Source: Chitinophaga flava
GTDB taxonomy: Bacteria > Bacteroidota > Bacteroidia > Chitinophagales > Chitinophagaceae
Reading direction: 5' to 3'
DNA length: 64,000 nucleotides
NCBI RefSeq assembly: GCF_003308995.1
Contig: NZ_QFFJ01000001.1
Span: 1,426,001-1,490,000 of the forward strand
Position 1 is the stretch's first letter, and each line of letters begins with the position of its first letter. Both the position numbers and the translations under genes were made by a program. The notes beneath the pieces are model-generated. The model did not search any database. It saw only the letters and a list, made by a program, of their open reading frames with translations, and was not told where the DNA came from. Shown piece by piece: positions 43,412 to 51,917 of this stretch.

Positions 43412-43419
43412 CAAATATA
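43412..43419 (-). promoter_or_regulatory. -7 box of tssD1 (TATATTTG)
   Basis: Exact TAnnTTTG match on the minus strand, 67 bases before tssD1. The 18-base shared motif lies 64 bases farther upstream. Confidence 0.55.
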
Positions 43420-43482
43420 AGGCTATTTTTCAATACTGTAAAGAATCCTAACCACTTTTTAGCCAATTAGCACACAAATTAT

Positions 43483-43500
43483 AAAATGCAATAAATTATA
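43483..43500 (-). promoter_or_regulatory. T6SS shared upstream motif, tssD1 copy
   Basis: TATAATTTATTGCATTTT on the minus strand matches 16 of 18 bases of the motif before clpV (57503-57520), in the same direction relative to the gene. A shared activator or repressor site is inferred. Confidence 0.4.
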
Positions 43501-43515
43501 AAGTAGGCGTTTAAG

Positions 43516-44040
43516 TTAGTGGGCGCGGCTATTCAGCAGTAACATCTGTCTGCAGTTATCAAGATCCCTGCTTTTGCTTTCCAGTTTGCCGGTGAGGTCC
43601 ATGACCTGTTCTTTTAATCCAGCAATATTTTGCTGGGCATTCTGCAACTCGCGCAGTTGTTGTTTGGCTTGTTGCAATGACAGGCACGCCTGTACGACAT
43701 TATCATACAGGGCATAGTGTGTTACCACATCTTTCGGGATGGAATTGCGCATTTCTGCCAGAGAGGCGGCAATTACCTGGTCCATGTAGTTAGCGTTCTG
43801 ATTAGGGAGATTGATAGAGTCCAGGTTATGTTTCACCTTATCCAGCTTCTGCAGAAACTCAGCCTGAAACGCCTGCTCCTCGCGGAAAGTACTTAGCTCC
43901 TTACGCAGGGAGGCATTTTCCCTGGCCGGTACCTGGTAGTTGAAAAAGATGGCCAATACAAACAGTGCCACCGTTACAATAAAAAATAACAGAAACCACA
44001 AAAAGGAAACGGTCCTCTCCTGCTTGTTTAATACTTGCAT
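43516..44040 (-). CDS. tssO: T6SS transmembrane protein TssO
   Basis: A 174-residue inner-membrane protein found only in Bacteroidota-type T6SS, where it is part of the membrane complex replacing TssJLM. It has one N-terminal membrane helix (about 14-36, LWFLLFFIVTVALFVLAIFF) and a long periplasmic helical part with coiled-coil pattern (LRKELSTFREEQAFQAEFL, QQAKQQLRELQNAQQNIAGL). The order and length match TssO. It follows tssK after 147 bases. Confidence 0.85.
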   Translation of the reverse strand: MQVLNKQERTVSFLWFLLFFIVTVALFVLAIFFNYQVPARENASLRKELSTFREEQAFQAEFLQKLDKVKHNLDSINLPNQNANYMDQVIAASLAEMRNSIPKDVVTHYALYDNVVQACLSLQQAKQQLRELQNAQQNIAGLKEQVMDLTGKLESKSRDLDNCRQMLLLNSRAH

Positions 44041-44187
44041 ACGAATCTGAGCTTTAAGCTGTGAGCTGTTTTAAATTAAATATGATGATAACTGCTGACC
44101 TTCAGCATTGCTTTTAAGTGAAACCAATAACTACCCAATTATTATAAACACCTGAAGCGGTTTGCTGAAAGCCAGCAGTCATAATAA

Positions 44188-45363
44188 TCAGTCTGTAAAA
44201 AACCAGCGTTTGGTTTTATGCTTGCGCAGGTATTCTGAATCTTCTGCCGACTCTTCTTTTACGAAGATGTTGCTGTCCTGCTTGCGGCCGATGTAATCCA
44301 GTCTGCTCAGGCTTTCAAACAGCTTGTTTACCGCCCGGACAAAAGGTATCATGGGTTGCAGACACTCCCTCACATCCAGATGTTTATAACGGATATTGGC
44401 ACAATTGACCATGAGTGTTTCCAGTTCTCCCTGACGCAGTTCACACCACTCTGATAAATAGTTCAGCAGTTCTTCCTTACCGGCGCCGGCGCGCAGATCG
44501 ATTGCATTTTTCATGGTGCGTGCCAGTCCTGCGATGATCTCCAGCATCTGTGCGGGCGGCTGGTTCAGCGCCAGCCATCTGAACTGGGTGATGCGGGTAC
44601 TGAGAAACTGTACCATTTTTTCAGTGATATACAATACTACCAGTGCCAGGTCATTGTTCTGGTTACGCCCATAGATTTTCTGCACGATGTGTACGCCGTA
44701 AAGCTCCATCTGTCCGAGGAACTGGTCCAGTTCGTAAAACAGGTCTACCAGGGCAGGATGCGCACTGACAATGCTGCAGGGAGGGATATAATCATCATCC
44801 ATCTGCGGGCGTCCGTCCATCACCGTTATCTTGCCTAGTACCGCCTGATAGCTGCCCAGCTGTCCTTGTGGCAACTGCGAAGCGGGAAGCACATAAAGAC
44901 TGTATTCCGGCGTAGCATATGGCAGCCGTGGCGGATCTTCATCCAGTAGCGGCTCTCCGCTGGGTTGTCTGTTAAACGGATTTACCTGTATCAGTACATA
45001 ATAAGTGCTTTCTGTATGTTCGGGGTCCCATGCATAGGTAGCTTCCGGGAAAGTGGTAGCATAACGCAGGGAATGCACCGTATGTTCCGGTATTTCGATG
45101 CGGGCGCCGCCTGGTGTCACGGCACGGCATTCTGTCAGCTTCACGCGCCACTGCTGCTGGTTGTCAGTCACAAACCAGCAACGCAGGGATTCCTTATTTT
45201 CTGCTTTGGGAGGCAACAGGCCATAGTTCAATGCATTCATACTGCAGGCAAGCGCATCTCTGACCTGGTCCAGCAACGCATTTTCTGTATCAATAAAATG
45301 CTGCTTCTTTATCTTCATCCCGTCTACCCAGTTAACGGGAAAATGTTTTAATGGCTCCGCCAT
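44188..45363 (-). CDS. tssK: T6SS baseplate protein TssK
   Basis: Baseplate adaptor, 391 residues, that links the sheath/baseplate to the membrane complex. The N-terminal VNWVDGMKIKKQHFIDTENALLDQVRDAL is the family start (normally VxWxEGMxLxPQHF). VHSLRYATTFPEATY and DLFYELDQFLGQMELYGV follow, and a C-terminal region that binds membrane partners ends RKHKTKRWFFTD. It starts 10 bases after tssN and precedes tssO. Confidence 0.9.
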   Translation of the reverse strand: MAEPLKHFPVNWVDGMKIKKQHFIDTENALLDQVRDALACSMNALNYGLLPPKAENKESLRCWFVTDNQQQWRVKLTECRAVTPGGARIEIPEHTVHSLRYATTFPEATYAWDPEHTESTYYVLIQVNPFNRQPSGEPLLDEDPPRLPYATPEYSLYVLPASQLPQGQLGSYQAVLGKITVMDGRPQMDDDYIPPCSIVSAHPALVDLFYELDQFLGQMELYGVHIVQKIYGRNQNNDLALVVLYITEKMVQFLSTRITQFRWLALNQPPAQMLEIIAGLARTMKNAIDLRAGAGKEELLNYLSEWCELRQGELETLMVNCANIRYKHLDVRECLQPMIPFVRAVNKLFESLSRLDYIGRKQDSNIFVKEESAEDSEYLRKHKTKRWFFTD

Positions 45364-45373
45364 AATAATTCGT

Positions 45374-46228
45374 TTAGGATAACATAATTCTGTTGCAGAT
45401 GATCACACTGTTTTCTTTGATCCCGTTCATAAATACTGCCTTTGCCGGGTCCAGTGTTTTAGCAGCGCCGAACCATCTGGGTTTGAGATGGAACACCCAC
45501 CCATAGGCTTGTCCGTTAGTATCCACAAAATCAATGGGCGTATTGGGGTAACGGTCATTATAGTCATTGATGAAATGATAAAACAGGTCGCCCAGGTCCA
45601 TTTTAATAGGCGTACGGGCCCTGAAATAGGTCCGGTTACGATCACCATGCCCTTTTTCCATTTCAAGCCCTATTACGATCAGATCGCGCATTTCGTCTTC
45701 ATTCACATCGGGCACTTCCTTATACATGGGATATTGCCACCACTTATGCACTTTCACCGGAATGGCCATCATTTTCTCAAAGGTCTTATATACAAAGGTG
45801 GGCAATACGAAGGAGAACATGCTGGTAAGCATGGGATAAAACAGGAAAGTATCTTTGTCCAGCAACCGGTTGACCAATACAAATCCAACACCGCCAAACA
45901 GCCAGATAGCCACAATAAAAGCCAGTTCAGATCCCAGGGTGGTTTCATTGGCCCAGAAACGGGTATACATAAAGTGACAGTGTACTACCCCCAGCCCTAA
46001 AAACCATACTTCATAAAACAGGTATTGGTTCATCAGGTTTTTGTGGGTAAATAGGAAAGGGATGGAACTAATCACGGCAAATATCAGCGTCATAATTACT
46101 AAATACCACAGTGCCTTCTTTTTAAAGAGACTGAAATTTTTAATATATCTGCTGAGCAAAGCCACTATGATAGATCCTATGGCCATAACGCCGGCCAGCA
46201 TTAAATAGAATTTTGCGGTGTATCTCAT
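45374..46228 (-). CDS. tssN: T6SS membrane protein TssN
   Basis: A 284-residue inner-membrane protein unique to Bacteroidota T6SS. It has about six predicted helices in the first 165 residues (from LMLAGVMAIGSIIVALL to MLTSMFSFVLPTFVY), then a soluble C-terminal domain (about 170-284, VHKWWQYPMYKEVPDVNEDEMRDLIVIGLEM) ending with a strand-rich section. The layout and position next to tssK fit TssN. It sits between tssG (110 bases upstream) and tssK. Confidence 0.87.
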   Translation of the reverse strand: MRYTAKFYLMLAGVMAIGSIIVALLSRYIKNFSLFKKKALWYLVIMTLIFAVISSIPFLFTHKNLMNQYLFYEVWFLGLGVVHCHFMYTRFWANETTLGSELAFIVAIWLFGGVGFVLVNRLLDKDTFLFYPMLTSMFSFVLPTFVYKTFEKMMAIPVKVHKWWQYPMYKEVPDVNEDEMRDLIVIGLEMEKGHGDRNRTYFRARTPIKMDLGDLFYHFINDYNDRYPNTPIDFVDTNGQAYGWVFHLKPRWFGAAKTLDPAKAVFMNGIKENSVIICNRIMLS

Positions 46229-46338
46229 AGCTCTTCCGGTATGTCAGGTTTTTCTTTTTTTAGGGTTCTTAACATAAAGCGTTTTTTACGCGTTAACAAT
46301 GTTAACAAAAATAATTCCACATCGGTACAAAAAAGTGC

Positions 46339-47295
46339 TCACAGGAAAAAATTATATCCCATAATACCTTCTTCCACATGCTGGTCAGACAGAACTACTT
46401 CCTTTTCCCCTGCCTCCGGTACCAGAAGGGTTTCTATATCAACATCTGCCGCAAACAGGTACCCATAACATGTTTCCAGCAGGCGTCCATATGGCTGCCA
46501 GGGCAGGTAATCATATATACGTTGCCGTTGCAGCGGTCCTATCGTTACCGTTACCCGGGGCATATCCGTATAAAAAACGTTTCCGGCCATACTATCCACC
46601 CCCAGGCACCACTCGCCCAGCGGCACACTCTCCTCTGTTCGTACAGCCTGCGGCGTATGATCCTCCCGGATATCCACCACCTGCTCCAGTATCAGCTGAA
46701 GACAGAGCTTTATCATACGGTAGTTACCGGCTATACGGTGCATATAGGGCAGCAGTTTCACCAACCTGTTGGCCGCAGCACCGGGTAACCCTTCCGGAAT
46801 GTCCCAGAACTGGCTAAACAACTGGTCGGCATCCTTCCCAAATACATCAAACAACAGGTGTTTCTCCCGCTGTTCCAAAAATACCCGCTGCAGAAAGAAT
46901 TCATTTTCCAGCGGCTGAAAAAAACGCCTTGCCTGTTGCTCCTGCTGCTGTTGCCGTTTATAACGGACTACCATATCCGTAGTACCGCGTATCTTATGCT
47001 GTTCGGAAAATTCATGAAAAAGCCCTTCCGGCAATCTGTCATATAGGCCATCCCGTGATAATGATAAAAGAATATAGGGCTGATATGGCTGACTGTCATC
47101 CAGTTTTACATGAAGAATATCTTTATTGAATGAACGGGTAAACACATTCTGCAGATGCACCACCACTTCCTCTCTCCGTACCTGGTTGTCCAGCAGCTCA
47201 CCCACAACCACTTCCGCCCTTACATCGTAAGGGAAGTTAGTGACATGTGTGATAACGTCTTCCAGTACCGCAGCCTTCTGGGCGTTGTTTACCAT
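46339..47295 (-). CDS. tssG: T6SS baseplate protein TssG
   Basis: Baseplate wedge component, 318 residues, pairing with TssF and TssE. Recognised by position in the cluster, length and the C-terminal GEWCLGVDSMAGNVFYTDMPRVTVTIGPL, which resembles the LGxxxxLGxxxWDxxxxxRIxxGPL segment of the family. The N-terminal ~60 residues start VLEDVITHVTNFPYDVRAEVVVG. It is first in the minus-strand tssG-N-K-O-D1 run and divergent from the tssP candidate across 233 bases. Confidence 0.82.
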   Translation of the reverse strand: MVNNAQKAAVLEDVITHVTNFPYDVRAEVVVGELLDNQVRREEVVVHLQNVFTRSFNKDILHVKLDDSQPYQPYILLSLSRDGLYDRLPEGLFHEFSEQHKIRGTTDMVVRYKRQQQQEQQARRFFQPLENEFFLQRVFLEQREKHLLFDVFGKDADQLFSQFWDIPEGLPGAAANRLVKLLPYMHRIAGNYRMIKLCLQLILEQVVDIREDHTPQAVRTEESVPLGEWCLGVDSMAGNVFYTDMPRVTVTIGPLQRQRIYDYLPWQPYGRLLETCYGYLFAADVDIETLLVPEAGEKEVVLSDQHVEEGIMGYNFFL

Positions 47296-47399
47296 GAGGT
47301 TAATATTTTTATTCAGGTCTTTCGGGTTTGGTCTTCAATCTGTTAGCATAACTATCTAATCTCAGCTATTCCTATGGTTATTCGGGCTAACACTTGCCC

Positions 47400-47407
47400 C
47401 AAAAATA
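47400..47407 (-). promoter_or_regulatory. -7 box of the tssG operon (TATTTTTG)
   Basis: Exact TAnnTTTG match on the minus strand, 105 bases before tssG. Confidence 0.5.
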
Positions 47408-47420
47408 GCATTTTGCATTT

Positions 47421-47440
47421 ATATGTGACTATATGTGACT
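47421..47440. repeat. Tandem 10-base repeat between divergent T6SS operons
   Basis: ATATGTGACT occurs twice in tandem, one full helical turn apart, between tssG and the tssP candidate. It may be an operator for both directions. Confidence 0.45.
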
Positions 47441-47528
47441 TAAATTTTGTAAAAAGAAAAACTCTGCACCGTCAACAAGGGCAAGTTATCCAAAAAAAAT
47501 ATTAAAATTGCAAAAACCAGAAAAACCG

Positions 47529-48587
47529 ATGGCCCCTCGTAAACCCGAAAATGAACGTAAAGTAAATTCATTCAGACCCTTTGGAAAAATTGCCAGTCAT
47601 GTAGACCCCATGGTACTGTGGACCTTTCTCGGTCTTTTTCTGATCAGCGTGATCCTGCTTGCCTTTCAGCTCGACGGCCGTGAAGACTGCACCACTACCG
47701 ACATTGTACTCAGTAATAAACAACATAGCACCGGTAAAGCCTATACGGTAGGCGAAGTCATCACCTTTAACGCTGAAAACAGTGGTAAAAAAAGAACCAG
47801 CTTCACATGGGAATTTGGTGATTCTTCTGCCCGGCAAACCGGCGCCCAGGTATACCACTCTTTTAGTAAGCCAGGCAGTTACATGATCACCCTTAGCTCC
47901 GGTAAATGCAGCTGGAATAAGGAAGTGATCATCGTAATGGGCGCAGCCGCCACACCGATAAACGCAGGCCCGGATATCTTCCCGGTTATCGACGGCCCAG
48001 GCGAAGTATTCGCCGGCAGACCCGTTACCTTCACCAACAAAACACCCGGCGCCCGCTCCTGGACCTGGCGCCTGCTGCAAGACAACGCCTCTGCACATAA
48101 CGGTTCCTCTGTCACCTATACTTTCTCCACTCCCGGAGAAAGGACCCTGTCACTTATTGTAAATGGTGATACTGCTCATATGGTGATGAAGAATATTACT
48201 GTATTTCCTGCCAGAGCCAAACAAGTGGAAACACAACTCCCGGATCCTGGCTTCCCGCCTCCTCCGCCACCAGTAGAAGAGAAACCCAAAGAGCCGGAAA
48301 AACCAAGAGTGCCCGCCGTTTCTGATGATGAGTTCCTGTACATGCTTACACAGGTTACTTCCAAGCAGAAAAGCGCCGGCGACTTCTCCAAGTTCCTGTG
48401 CGACAATCTGTCTGCCCGCGTATTACTGAACGATAAAGACACGGATAATTTCACCCACTTCTGTTCACGTATATACGGCAAGAAAAAATTCAAGATAGAA
48501 AAGGTAAATCTGGTCAAAGATGCGAACGGATGCGTGAAGGAAATCAGGATCATGTACGACCGCAAAAAAGTATTGGGTATTTTTTAA
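47529..48587 (+). CDS. T6SS-associated PKD-domain membrane protein (TssP candidate)
   Basis: A 352-residue protein with one membrane helix (about 30-50, VLWTFLGLFLISVILLAFQL), then two PKD-like beta-sandwich domains: GEVITFNAENSGKKRTSFTW with EFGDSSARQTG, and GPGEVFAGRPVTFTNKTPGA. A proline-rich linker (PDPGFPPPPPPVEEKP) leads to a C-terminal domain of about 90 residues with three Cys. The place in the cluster, directly before tssE, fits TssP of Bacteroidota T6SS; assignment is inferred. I used the ATG at 47529; a TTG at 47508 is possible. It probably acts in the periplasm as part of the TssN/O/P/Q/R complex. Confidence 0.65.
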   Translation: MAPRKPENERKVNSFRPFGKIASHVDPMVLWTFLGLFLISVILLAFQLDGREDCTTTDIVLSNKQHSTGKAYTVGEVITFNAENSGKKRTSFTWEFGDSSARQTGAQVYHSFSKPGSYMITLSSGKCSWNKEVIIVMGAAATPINAGPDIFPVIDGPGEVFAGRPVTFTNKTPGARSWTWRLLQDNASAHNGSSVTYTFSTPGERTLSLIVNGDTAHMVMKNITVFPARAKQVETQLPDPGFPPPPPPVEEKPKEPEKPRVPAVSDDEFLYMLTQVTSKQKSAGDFSKFLCDNLSARVLLNDKDTDNFTHFCSRIYGKKKFKIEKVNLVKDANGCVKEIRIMYDRKKVLGIF

Positions 48588-48596
48588 ACTACCTGC

Positions 48597-49028
48597 ATGA
48601 AAGGGAAATATTATAAGCTACCCATGGACTTCTCCCAGCTGTTGCAGAAAAAAGATGTACCGGCTGTTACCCTGGAAGAATCCGTAGCACAACATATTCA
48701 TCTGCTCATCACTACCGTACTGGGGGAAAATAAAGACGACCCCCAGTATGGTTGCCAGTGGTGGGACAGCGATTTTGACATCAAAGCCTCCAACAATGAA
48801 GTCAAGGAGCAGATAGAAAACGCTGTTAAATCTTCCGTACAGCGATACGAAAAAAGGCTGGGACAGATCAGGGTGGTGGCCGCCGTCAACCAGGAAGAAC
48901 TGGCGCTGACAGCCTCCAGGAAAATGAAAAAAAAGATACGGGTAACCGTTAGCGGCACCCTGGCCAAAAACAACAACCCCTTCCAGTACAGCAGCTATTT
49001 TTATATCAGCCCACTGTCATATGATTGA
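48597..49028 (+). CDS. tssE: T6SS baseplate protein TssE (gp25-like)
   Basis: A 143-residue gp25-family protein that joins the baseplate to the sheath and primes its polymerisation. The segments SVAQHIHLLITTVLGENKDDPQYGCQWWD and EVKEQIENAVKSSVQRYEKRLGQIRVV are characteristic; the EPR motif of classical TssE is replaced by YGCQWWDSDF. It starts 9 bases after the tssP candidate and ends 22 bases before tssF. Confidence 0.9.
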   Translation: MKGKYYKLPMDFSQLLQKKDVPAVTLEESVAQHIHLLITTVLGENKDDPQYGCQWWDSDFDIKASNNEVKEQIENAVKSSVQRYEKRLGQIRVVAAVNQEELALTASRKMKKKIRVTVSGTLAKNNNPFQYSSYFYISPLSYD

Positions 49029-49050
49029 TAATTGTTTTTAACCGCATCAC

Positions 49051-50877
49051 ATGAAAGAAAAAAAAGAAAGGATAAAAGACCGTATGCTGAAAACCGCTGC
49101 ACGCCTGTGGGGATACCCCGACGCGGAAGTGGAAACCTCTTTTGACCCCATCGTACAGCTGTTGCTTGAAGCCTGTGCCAGCGAACTGGAAAAGATCTCC
49201 GGCGAAGTAGATGTATCACACGCCCGCCTGGTGGAGAGACTGGCCCAGATTATGATGCCCGAACCCATTACCAGCAGCCAGCCTGCATTCGGCATCCTGC
49301 ACGCCATGTCTACCGAAGCAATGGCAGACATTCAGGCTGATCATCAGTTTTATTACCATACCAAAGCTGGACACAATACCCAGGACCTCTTTTTTTCCCC
49401 GGTTACCGCCCACCGTTTGTTCAAAGGATTTGTACAATACCTTGCCATCGGCAATAAGCTGTACGAGACCCGTGACAACTGGTTCAAGGAACAGGTGCTG
49501 CAAGGCCATTATCAGCCCGATACAGCCACTAACGATCTTTGGATAGGGCTATCCCTGGAAGACGCCAAAATGAACTACGAAGGCATGTCCTTTTTCTTTG
49601 ACCTTCGTAATATTCATCAGCAGGAAATGTTCTACCATTACCTGCCCCTGGCCCGCTTTTTTATTAACGATACAGAAGTACCGGTAAAAGCAGGCTACCA
49701 TCACAGCCGCCCCGCCGAAGAAGAAGACATTGAAAGGATGGTGGAAGTAGCCGTAGATACCAACGCCCGCTACAGCCAGCATGTAATGCAACGGTTTCGC
49801 AGACATTTCCTGACGATAACAGACACGCGTATACATACGTCTGGTAATACGCCTGCATTCCTGATACGCCTGTTTGGCCAGGAAGCAGACAAACTACCCA
49901 AAGACCTGCAGTGGATCCGGATAGAATTCCCCGAAGCCCTGCACCATACACTGCTGGAAGATCTGTACTGCAGTATCAACTGTTTTCCGGTCATCAACAA
50001 AAAAAACAACGAACAATCACTTAAGCTCAACCGCTACCTCAATATCATCCCCCTGCAGACACCCGATATCTTCTTCGATATCAAAAGGGTTTATGACCTG
50101 GAGGGAACGGATTATTATGTACGTAACTTCTCTACTGCAGGCCAGATGCAGGAAGGAGAACTGGTGGTGCGCAGCAGCGGCATTGGCCGCTTTGATACCC
50201 GCGAAGCCAAAGAAGTGATCGCTTATCTGATGGAAGTGGTACGGGATGAAAGCTCACTCTTCGAAGAAGTAAAAAACGACTACGTTACCAACCGTATGCG
50301 GGAGCTGCATCAGCTCATCGCCTCATTGGAAGAACAATTGCAACCGGGTTCCAACAAAGGAAACATCCCCTATGTAATGGTGAAGCCCAAAGAAAATGCG
50401 GCTTACATCTTCATAGAGTTTTATTCCACCAACGGCACTGTTGCCAACAATATCCGTATGGGCAGCAAACTGCTGGAATATGGCAGTATACAAACCAAAC
50501 CGGGCAGCATTACCCTGCTCACCAATACACAAGGAGGCAAAGACCGTTTAAACATTGACGAGAAAATAAACCTCTATCGTTCACATCTGCTTTCGCACAA
50601 CAGGATTGTGACACCGGAAGACATGAAGACATTATGCCGCACCATTTTCGGAAAGGAAATGAAGAGTGCCAGTGTAGCAAAAGGTGTTAGCCTGCAACCT
50701 GGTGGCAATGCGGGTTATGTAAGAACGATTGATATACGGCTTACACTGGTGCAGCCGGTGGCCAGCTATCCTGCTGCTAACCTGAATTATCTGAAAGAAG
50801 AGTTATTACTCCAGCTGGAAGAGAAGTCTGCCAACACATTTCCGTTTCGTATATTCATCAATGAGGTACTGATGTGA
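49051..50877 (+). CDS. tssF: T6SS baseplate protein TssF
   Basis: Large baseplate wedge protein, 608 residues. The start KERIKDRMLKTAARLWGYPDAEVETSFDPIVQLLLEACASELEKISGEV is the TssF N-terminal type (LLRxAARLW). The C-terminal quarter (NRIVTPEDMKTLCRTIFGKEM) also fits. Its last 91 bases overlap, in the opposite direction, the end of the lytic transglycosylase gene. It is last in the plus-strand tssP-E-F run; TssG is encoded in the divergent unit. Confidence 0.88.
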   Translation: MKEKKERIKDRMLKTAARLWGYPDAEVETSFDPIVQLLLEACASELEKISGEVDVSHARLVERLAQIMMPEPITSSQPAFGILHAMSTEAMADIQADHQFYYHTKAGHNTQDLFFSPVTAHRLFKGFVQYLAIGNKLYETRDNWFKEQVLQGHYQPDTATNDLWIGLSLEDAKMNYEGMSFFFDLRNIHQQEMFYHYLPLARFFINDTEVPVKAGYHHSRPAEEEDIERMVEVAVDTNARYSQHVMQRFRRHFLTITDTRIHTSGNTPAFLIRLFGQEADKLPKDLQWIRIEFPEALHHTLLEDLYCSINCFPVINKKNNEQSLKLNRYLNIIPLQTPDIFFDIKRVYDLEGTDYYVRNFSTAGQMQEGELVVRSSGIGRFDTREAKEVIAYLMEVVRDESSLFEEVKNDYVTNRMRELHQLIASLEEQLQPGSNKGNIPYVMVKPKENAAYIFIEFYSTNGTVANNIRMGSKLLEYGSIQTKPGSITLLTNTQGGKDRLNIDEKINLYRSHLLSHNRIVTPEDMKTLCRTIFGKEMKSASVAKGVSLQPGGNAGYVRTIDIRLTLVQPVASYPAANLNYLKEELLLQLEEKSANTFPFRIFINEVLM

Positions 50878-51911
50878 GCTTCTGCGCTCAGCAGCTTTAC
50901 TTCGCCACCGGTCTTTAATAGATCGAGTGGTACTCCTTTTTTGCCATCGGCAGCGCATAATACAACGGCATTACCAAAGCCCAGATCAACGTACACTCTG
51001 TTGCTGACAATCCATCCTTTGCCCGACAGGTTGGCATCACGCCCAACATACACGCCATTGGCCTGCATATTATCGAGCATGCGGATGCTAACCAGCTCAC
51101 CATCTTTGAAGGCAGTATTGTTTTGCAAACGGGCTGCATAAACAGCTGTTGTTTTCCGGGGAAGCGCTTTCCCACCCACATTGATACGGATGGTATTAAA
51201 ATCTTTGACATCGCCGGATAGCGGTGTTTGCGGTCTCGCAAATACCGAACCTGTGCTGCCGGATTTGGCAAACACGTTGTATCCGAAGCCCGGCATGTAT
51301 AACTCAGGACTTTCGAATAGCTGTTTAATAGCGATGATTTTGTAGATATACTGTGCTGTTTCGTTGTTCAGCAGCAGTTGATAATAATCGCTGCTGCCCT
51401 GGCGGCGGATATTTTTGGAGATATTACCGGCGCCTGCATTATACGCGGCGGCAGCCAGGGTCCATGATTTTAACTGATCATGCAGTATCCGTATCAGCCT
51501 GCAAGCCGCATGGGTGGCTTTGATCAGATGATTCCGTTCATCATAGCCTGCACTGACTGTCAAACCCAGATCGGCGGCGGTACCTGGCATGATCTGCCAT
51601 ACACCCTGGGCGCCTACCGGAGAGGTGGCGTTGGTAAGTCCACTTTCCACGATAGGCAGGTATTTGAAATCCAGCGGCACCTGATACTGCTGCAGGATAG
51701 GTTCTATGACGGGAAAAAACATTTCTGCCTTGGAACGTAATGCCGGCAGGTAGCCCTGGTAGCGGAGGTTTCTTTTGATAACGTCCATCAGGCGGAAAGA
51801 CACAAAATCCCTCTCCATGGGTACCACTTCTCCACAAAAATCTATCTGCTGCGCCATTCCTGTGCACAGCAGACAACAAACGAGCAACACTGTAAGATAG
51901 CAGCGTTTCAT
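50787..51911 (-). CDS. Lytic transglycosylase in the T6SS locus
   Basis: Periplasmic peptidoglycan-cutting enzyme of 374 residues with a signal peptide (LLCTGMAQQ). The catalytic domain (about 60-215) is MltD/Slt-like: YLPIVESGL with the catalytic Glu89, GAQGVWQIMPGTA, and AAAYNAGAGN. The C-terminal part (about 225-345) is not recognised. Placed between the TraN-like gene (6 bases apart) and tssF, it is a good candidate for the enzyme that opens the cell wall for the secretion machine. The last ~30 residues are antisense to the end of tssF, so this tail may have arisen by loss of an earlier stop. Confidence 0.85.
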   Translation of the reverse strand: MKRCYLTVLLVCCLLCTGMAQQIDFCGEVVPMERDFVSFRLMDVIKRNLRYQGYLPALRSKAEMFFPVIEPILQQYQVPLDFKYLPIVESGLTNATSPVGAQGVWQIMPGTAADLGLTVSAGYDERNHLIKATHAACRLIRILHDQLKSWTLAAAAYNAGAGNISKNIRRQGSSDYYQLLLNNETAQYIYKIIAIKQLFESPELYMPGFGYNVFAKSGSTGSVFARPQTPLSGDVKDFNTIRINVGGKALPRKTTAVYAARLQNNTAFKDGELVSIRMLDNMQANGVYVGRDANLSGKGWIVSNRVYVDLGFGNAVVLCAADGKKGVPLDLLKTGGEVKLLSAEAHISTSLMNIRNGNVLADFSSSWSNNSSFR

Positions 51912-51917
51912 GTTTTG

